Shown piece after piece: positions 57,849 through 64,000 of a DNA stretch of 64,000 nucleotides. Source of the DNA: Warburgia ugandensis (Eukaryota; Streptophyta; Magnoliopsida; Canellales; Canellaceae); NCBI GenBank assembly GCA_035236585.1, contig CP141127.1, positions 49,862,001-49,926,000 of the forward strand. Reading direction: 5' to 3'. Each line of letters starts with the position of its first letter. Within the stretch, counting starts at the first letter, position 1. The notes beneath the pieces are model-generated. The model saw only the letters and a program-made list of their open reading frames with translations. It ran no database searches and was not told where the DNA came from. The translations under genes were made by a program, and so were the position numbers.

Positions 57849-59342
57849 TAACACATATTGAAGCAACAATTTGCATGCATTCTTTAATGCAACATGAAAA
57901 TCTAAAACATGGAACTTATTCAACTCAATGTATTCAATCTAGAATGATCAATTTCATGTATTTATGACCATTAAAGAAGTGGAAAATCAGGAGCATATAC
58001 ATTAAAAAATGCATGGTAATGTTACCATTCAAACGCATATTCAAGCAACAATTAGTATGCCTTCTTATTAAACTCAATGTATATGATCTATAATGATCAA
58101 TTTCAAGCATTTACAAGCATTAAAGAAGTAGAAGATTAGGAACATATGTAGTAAAAAATGCATGGTAATGTTATGATTCAAATGCGTATTAAAACAAGCA
58201 TACTTCAAGCAACAATTTGTATGCCTTTTCTAATGAAACTTCAAAATATGAAACATAGGTCACCTTAAACTCAACATATTCTATCGAGAATGATCACTTT
58301 CAAACATTTACACGTGTTAAAGTTGGAGAAAATCAAGAACATACGTTGTGAAAAATGCATGGTAATGTTACTATTCAAATGCATATTCAAGCAATAATTT
58401 GCATGCCTTCCTAAATTAAACATCAAAATCTAAAACATGGGTCTTCTTAATCTTAATCTATTCTAATTTGAATGATAAACTTCAAGCATTTACAACCATG
58501 AATGAAGCAAAAAATCAGGAACATATACAATAAAAAAATGCATGGTAATGTTACCATTCAAATGTGTGTTACAACAAGCATACTTCAAGTAATAATTTGC
58601 AGTCCTTTTTGAATAAAACTTCTAAATCTAAAGCATGGGACAATTTTTAGCAATTACAAGCATTAAAGAAGCAAAAGAACAGGAACATATATAGTAAAAA
58701 GCACATGGTAATGTTACCATTCAAACACATATTCAAGGAACAATTTGCTTGCTTTCTTGAATGACACATCAAAATCTAAAACATGGGACTTCTTAAACTC
58801 AATATATTGTATCTAGAATGATCATATTCAAGAATTTATAGGTATTAAAGAAGCAAAAAATCAGAAACACATATAGTAAAAAATGCATGGTGATATTATC
58901 ATCCAAATGCATATTTAAGCAATAATTTGCATGCCTTCTTGAATGAAACATCAAAATCTAAAACATTGGACTTTTTAAACTCAATGTATTCTATTTAGAA
59001 TGATTAATTTCAAGCATTTACAACCTTTAAAGAAGAAGAAAATTAGGAATGTATAGTAAAAAAAGCATGGTTATGTTACCTTTCAAATGCATATTCAAGC
59101 AAGAATTTGCATTCCTTCTTGAATGAAACATTCATGGGCCTTCTTAAACTCAATGTATTCTATGTTGAATAATCAATATCAAGCATTTACAAACATTAAA
59201 GAAGTAGAAAATCAGGAACATATATATATATATATATATAAGCATGATAATGTTACCATTCAAATGCATATTAAAACAAGAATACTTCAAGCAACAATTT
59301 GCATGCCTTTCTGAACAAAACTTCAAAATCTAAAAACATCGG
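57849..59342. repeat. Tandem array 2, unit ~165-199 bp, about 8 copies, inverted relative to array 1
   Basis: The anchor GCATGCCTTCTTGAATGAAA (with variants) lies near 57,874, 58,053, 58,217, 58,400, 58,599, 58,748, 58,930, 59,108 and 59,300. The unit is the reverse complement of the array-1 unit: AACATCAAAATCTAAAACATG here against CATGTCTTAGATTTTGATGTT there, one mismatch. Some units carry an extra ~14 bases (ACAAGCATACTTCAAGCAA form) and others do not. A (TA)n tract sits at 59,217-59,240. Confidence 0.9.
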
Positions 59343-59389
59343 TCTCACAATTCAAGCCAGCCTAGTAAGGCAAGAGACTCTTTTATCGA

Positions 59390-61093
59390 TATAGTTATAT
59401 ATGCCATGGAGCTAGTGACATTTGAATGGGCAGTGTTGGAATGTGGACGTGAGAAGGTGCACTAGTTGTATGGAAAGACACCTAGACAATATTATAATGG
59501 GGTGATAGACCACCACAATAGCTATAACAACATTGGTAGCGGTCATGAGAATGACAATCTTAAAGACAATGTGATTGTGACTGTTAGGATGTTCTTTAAA
59601 GATTATCTTAGAGGGCAGTGTGTCAGATAGGTTGACATTAATGATAAAACAAAAATGGCCCCACAATGGTAATGATCAGTATTACCATTACTGGAAGAAA
59701 GTACAAATCTCAACTCATGTTATGAAAGGTACTCTTTTGATTGTTGATAGACACACTAGGATCCTCTTGGATCTAGGATCTAGTCATCCTTGTAGTTGAC
59801 TGTTAGCACTCTAATGAATGTGCTTGTATATATATTTAATAATCCTAGGGTTGGAGGTTATGACACTGATTGACAAGTTATTGAAACTTGTAAGTATTTT
59901 TAGGGAGTACTGGTGGAGATGATGAGTGAGGGGATAGATATTGATCTTATCCTACTTGGTTTGATTGATTATGATATCATCCTTCGGATGGATTCCATTG
60001 TTGGAGGACAATTGATTTCAGTGAGACGAAAGGTACTTTTAGTATACTTGGATACTTATTGACCTTGCCCCGAGTAAGAAGGGGCATTGCTGAGGTTTGT
60101 GTTATGCCGAGAATTCATAATCCTTTTGAGGAGATTTCAAGATGTTATGTCATAAGAGGTTGATTTTTTTATATTGATGTGGCATCAAACATAGTGGCAT
60201 TTTCTAAGGAGCCATACAGGATGGCCCCAGCTAAGCTGGAAGGGTTCCATCTATGGTAATCATTTGACAAGAGTTTATCAGACCTAGTGGGCCTCCATTT
60301 GGATGCATTAATTCTCTTTGTGAAAAGAAAGATAGATCTTTATTGCTATGCACTAATTATTGATTGTTGATAACTCCACAGTGGAGAATTGATATTCTTT
60401 ATAATGTATGGATGACTTATGCGATCAACATAGGATGTGCATGGTATTAGTGGATATTGATTTCATGTCCGATTATCACCAACTGAGGAATTGTGACTAA
60501 AATGTCTTTAAGATAATTTTGAGAACTTGTTATGATTGCTACAAGTTCTGGGTGATACCAATTGATGAAATTATTACATTGATAGTATATGTGGATACGA
60601 TGGACTGAATTTCTAAAGGTTACTAAGATGAGTTATGAATTTTATAGTGAATGACGTTTTTATATATTCCATGACTTTGAGGAGCACAAGAAGTGCTTGT
60701 GCACTATTCTGAGTATTTGAAAGACTCATCTTTTGTGATAAATGTATGTGAGTATGAATTATGGTCAAAGAAGATGAATTTTCTTGACCTCGATATCTCT
60801 ATTGATAGAGAGATTGTTTATTGAGACTGTGATGAACTAGGACTAGCCAAACTAGTGACTAAAGTTGATAGTCTCCTTAATCTGGTGTGATAGTAAGGTA
60901 TGTTTTGAATGAAAGCATTTTCTTATGTGCATTTAGCTCCTAAATTATGGCTTATACTTGTGAGTAGCCGATGAGGGAGGATGCAAGAGGCACTGACAGG
61001 CTTCTAGGTAATAACAGTATGATCATGCTATGAATCTAATTCTAATTGGAATATGATTTCCTCATATTGTGTTGGCATTGTCAGATTATGATT
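59390..61093 (+). pseudogene. Decayed Ty3/gypsy protease-RT relic
   Basis: Plus strand: a protease-like MKGTLLIVDRHTRILLDLGS (59,730; the catalytic motif here is DLGSSH), then the protease end with DLILLGLIDYDIILRMDSIV (about 59,940). The RT N-terminal AFSKEPYRMAPAKLEGF follows (60,194), then LILFVKRKID (60,309) and, out of frame, an active-site-like NDVFIYS near 60,650. From there to 60,850 the match to RT can be followed only in pieces. Gag and integrase are absent. The relic is colinear with the minus-strand element at 41.6-42.95 kb, and is followed directly by LTR E at 61,094. Confidence 0.7.
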
Positions 61094-64000
61094 TGTAATA
61101 ACCCCAATTTTTATGACTATAATTGCATTATTAAAAATTAAAAGTTTAATTTCTAAAGGTAGAATTGAAATTTTGAGTTCCAGGAGAATCCATTTTTATA
61201 AAAATAAAATCAAGGCTTAAAACTTAAATATTTATAATGTACTAAAAAAATCGATCAGAATGACTGCAAGTACGTCAAATTCTGAGAACGGATGAAAAAT
61301 TCATATTTTTCTCTATTTTTATGAATAAAAGGGTAAAATGATAATTTTACTTGTAACCAAGACCTAAGACATCAATATTTTGATTGTACTAAAAAATCTG
61401 ATTCCAATGACACTAATTTCACTCAATTCCAAGTTTGAAAGAATAAATCCTATTTTTCTCAAATTTTGAATTAAAATGGCAAAATGGTAATTTCACTCTT
61501 TTAGTGGGACCCACAAAAGTTAGTTAAGCACTGAAGTCAGAAATGATGCAAGTCATGCATCAGCCAACACTCAGCCCCAAGTAGACGAAGTGGAATTTCC
61601 ACTCCCCGTTTTAATATTTTGAGTGGAATTTAGATTAAAATAGGAAATTAATTTAAAAATTCCAAAATCTGCCTATAAATACCTCAGTAAAATCCCCAAA
61701 ATTTTTCAAAAATCTAACACACAGTGATCTAGACTTTCCTCAAAAATCAGCTCTAAATTCCTCCCCCATATCCCCCAATTCTCTTTTCTTTCTCCTCTTT
61801 CTCTCTCCTCTCTCTTCATTGGAGGTGCCCACAAAAGCACCCTGACAGAATATTCTCCCAGATCCATCGGGTGCTTCTACAGACATGCCGTTCCCAATAG
61901 AATTGGGTTTTCACCCTACCATGGTTTTTCATTTTGACGTTTAATCACTCTGTATCAACACTAGATTCAATATACCTATAATTATTTGAAGATCAGAGCA
62001 TTATTTGTTGGGTGTTTCACTGTAAAACAATAACTTAGGCACTGTTATTTTTTCGGTGAAATTTTCCATTTTTTTGGTATTTTCCTCTCCTTTGGACATT
62101 CTAGGTAGGCCACTAAACTTCCCCTCCTTTCATTTTGGCATTTTATTTTAGGTGTCCAGCATGTCGGAGGTTTCCCCAGTCGTTGATCCATCGGACAATG
62201 GATCCGGCAACGAGGTTAGAAACCCCCATCATGGATGGCTTCGATGAGAAATCTGAGCCATTGGATGGATTCCTAGGGCCCAAAAATCCTAGGGTATGTG
62301 ATCTTAGCTCTTGGCATTTGTAGATCATGGAGAACTGAGGAAAGGTTGATCCAAAGGTCTATATCAGATGTTGATCTGAGCCCGATGCCACTTAGATCAA
62401 CTTGCCATGTTCTGGGATCATTAAGTTGTTTTCCCATATCATATTTCCATGTTCTAGATCATCTTGCCATGTTACAGGTTGTCTAAAACACATTCTAACG
62501 GACAGATCAAATCTAGGCCATTGAATTATTTTTTTTAACTAAAATCTTGATTCTTTGATTCTTGGTTCATATTAGATCCAAATTTAGATCAGAAAGATTA
62601 TATGAATTGCTAATGTTGTGTAGAATCTAATGGAAATATTAGATTTATGTTTTTAATTTTATTTATTTTTGATAATTACTAAAATCCATTCCAATAGTAA
62701 TGGATCATGATCAAGATGACTTTAAAATGGAAATTTGAACCAATGGATGGATTTAAGAGGCCCTAAAACCCTAAGAACAATGATCACAATAAAAACTATA
62801 GACCCCTAATTCAAATAATTGGACAAAAATAGTAGATATCAATCTCAGCCGTCAAATCTAGATGAAATTTTAAAATTCAAATTCTAATCTCAACTTGACT
62901 CTAAATTGAGATAAAAAAGTTGTGTTGGATTCCTCTTCATGAGGACAACCAACTGAATTAATAAAATCAGAGTTATAGTTCATGAATTTTATTTTATTTT
63001 TAAGAAATAGTGGTACTAACATCCTTGATCTACAAGATATGGTATGATCAAACCATTAAAATTAGTTTTGATGATGATATAATGATGAAATGACATGATT
63101 GGATTTGTTGGATATAACTGATATAACATATCTCAAGATCTTGACCATTAAAAGTAATAAAATCCCTAAAAATACATTATAATATCCTTAGTCAGATTGG
63201 CCAAGGATGATCAAACATTGTGAATAAGTGTGTATGATGATCTAATGATGATATCATGAGAAATGATGGGCTTGATAAGGCTAATTTGGGATAGATTGAG
63301 ATCCATGCCCTTAATTTTGATAAAATGGCTTACGATCTAATTGATCGATTGGATCAAGAAAGATCAGATCGTGTGGTGAGATGCATCAATGATCTAGTGA
63401 TAAAATCACATTAAGAAAATGTGTTAGATCTAAAGGAAAATGAAAGATCAAGATCTAAACCCTAAATGGGATAAAAAATGAATAGAAATCAAAGATGATT
63501 GTTGGATCATGATGAACAATTATGGCATGTTAAATGTTCATTTAAATTATTGAATGTTATTGTAATTGTCTTTTATTGCTTAGTAGATTAATTGTTAAAT
63601 TTACTTATTTATACTTTCATATTATGCAAATCACATGGAAATGTAATTAATGAAAGATAGATTGATATGGACATATACAATAAAAGAAGTACATGACCTT
63701 AATGATAGTAAGGGCTAGAGTTAGTAGGATAATATAAGGAATATCATTTCCTTGGCCCAAAATAAGAGAATAATGAACCTCCATGAATGACATTTTAAAT
63801 GTTCATAGATTTAAATTAAAATCAAATAGCAAGAATACTAAGATTTAATGCTGATAGGAACCTTATGGAAAGTTGAGCTAAGGCCACTCCAGTGAACACT
63901 GAACATTGTGGTTAAGGGGGTTCTTTAATAGAGCCTCGCTCTTCTCCCACCTTCTGGCTATATTTGTGAGGTCTAAACACCTTACATGAGGATTGAATTA
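61094..64000 (+). repeat. Long terminal repeat E (runs past the window end)
   Basis: Starts TGTAATAACCCCAATTTT at 61,094. U3 boxes are at 61,264 and 61,411, the TATA box at 61,674-61,681, a TC-rich leader at ~61,785-61,820 and a leader motif AGGTAGGCCAC at 62,104. The interior is colinear with LTR A read on its own strand; for example AAAATGGCTTACGATCTAAT at 63,323 corresponds to the complement of ~22,590-22,610. The blocks AACCTTATG and AGCCTCGCTCTT at 63,858-63,943 match LTRs B and D. No gene is supported in it. Confidence 0.82.
61674..61681 (+). promoter_or_regulatory. TATA box of LTR E
   Basis: TATAAATA in the context GCCTATAAATACCTC, 580 bp inside the LTR and ~110 bp upstream of a TC-rich leader. 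It matches the sites in LTR F and the solo LTR. Confidence 0.65.

Noticed and set aside
57849-59342. Tandem array 2 (and array 1) as a CRISPR-like array
   Set aside because: The whole unit repeats with no unique spacers, and the context is plant transposable elements.
1-64000. Host gene, tRNA, rRNA or organellar insertion
   Set aside because: None seen: every stretch with recognisable coding signal belongs to a transposable-element protein, and no cloverleaf or rRNA-like block stood out. A short tRNA or microRNA could still be missed without a covariance-model search.

Overview
This window is AT-rich nuclear DNA from a flowering plant. It contains almost nothing but transposable elements, most of them old, broken and nested. 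I found no intact host gene, tRNA, rRNA or CRISPR array. The plant assignment rests on three things: CACTA (En/Spm) transposase relics of the TNP2 type with its usual plant tail regions, a Ty3/gypsy chromovirus of Tekay/Del type, and very long LTRs followed by primer-binding sites matching plant initiator tRNA-Met. The species cannot be told from the sequence alone.

Layout. (1) About 0.1-11.24 kb: a direct tandem duplication of a ~5.2 kb segment (476-5,620 and 6,030-11,238), carrying minus-strand CACTA pieces (a tnpA-like exon and the last exons of TNP2), microsatellites and pyrimidine-rich tracts. (2) 11.2-19.6 kb: two different TNP2 pseudogenes, head to head (minus 11.17-13.45 kb, plus 16.27-18.81 kb), with a gag-to-RNase H fragment of a Tekay-like element between them, then CACTA subterminal repeats. 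(3) 19.6-41.6 kb: an inverted LTR (A, minus), two nearly identical ~4-5 kb LTRs (B and C, plus), each followed by a primer-binding site, an RTE-type LINE (28.69-31.67 kb), a non-coding internal domain holding a second RTE copy (38.5-40.35 kb), and a polypurine tract with the start of a 3' LTR. (4) 41.6-49.9 kb: the decayed internal region of another gypsy element on the minus strand, its LTR, and a 2.76 kb solo LTR inserted in that LTR. (5) 49.9-59.3 kb: two ~171-178 bp tandem arrays that are reverse complements of each other and flank LTR copies F and D. (6) 59.4-64.0 kb: a decayed gypsy protease/RT relic running into LTR E, which continues past the window.

Nothing here works as a cellular pathway. 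The coding relics once supplied element mobility: cut-and-paste transposition (TNP2, tnpA-like), reverse transcription and capsid functions (gypsy), and target-primed reverse transcription (RTE LINE). All are disabled by stops, frameshifts or truncation. The parts most worth a second look are the mirror-image tandem arrays, the paired U3 boxes ~146 bp apart in every LTR that retains that region, a conserved 13-bp hairpin near the LTR 3' end, GATC-dense LTR segments, and the promoter-like monomers at the 5' end of the second RTE LINE.
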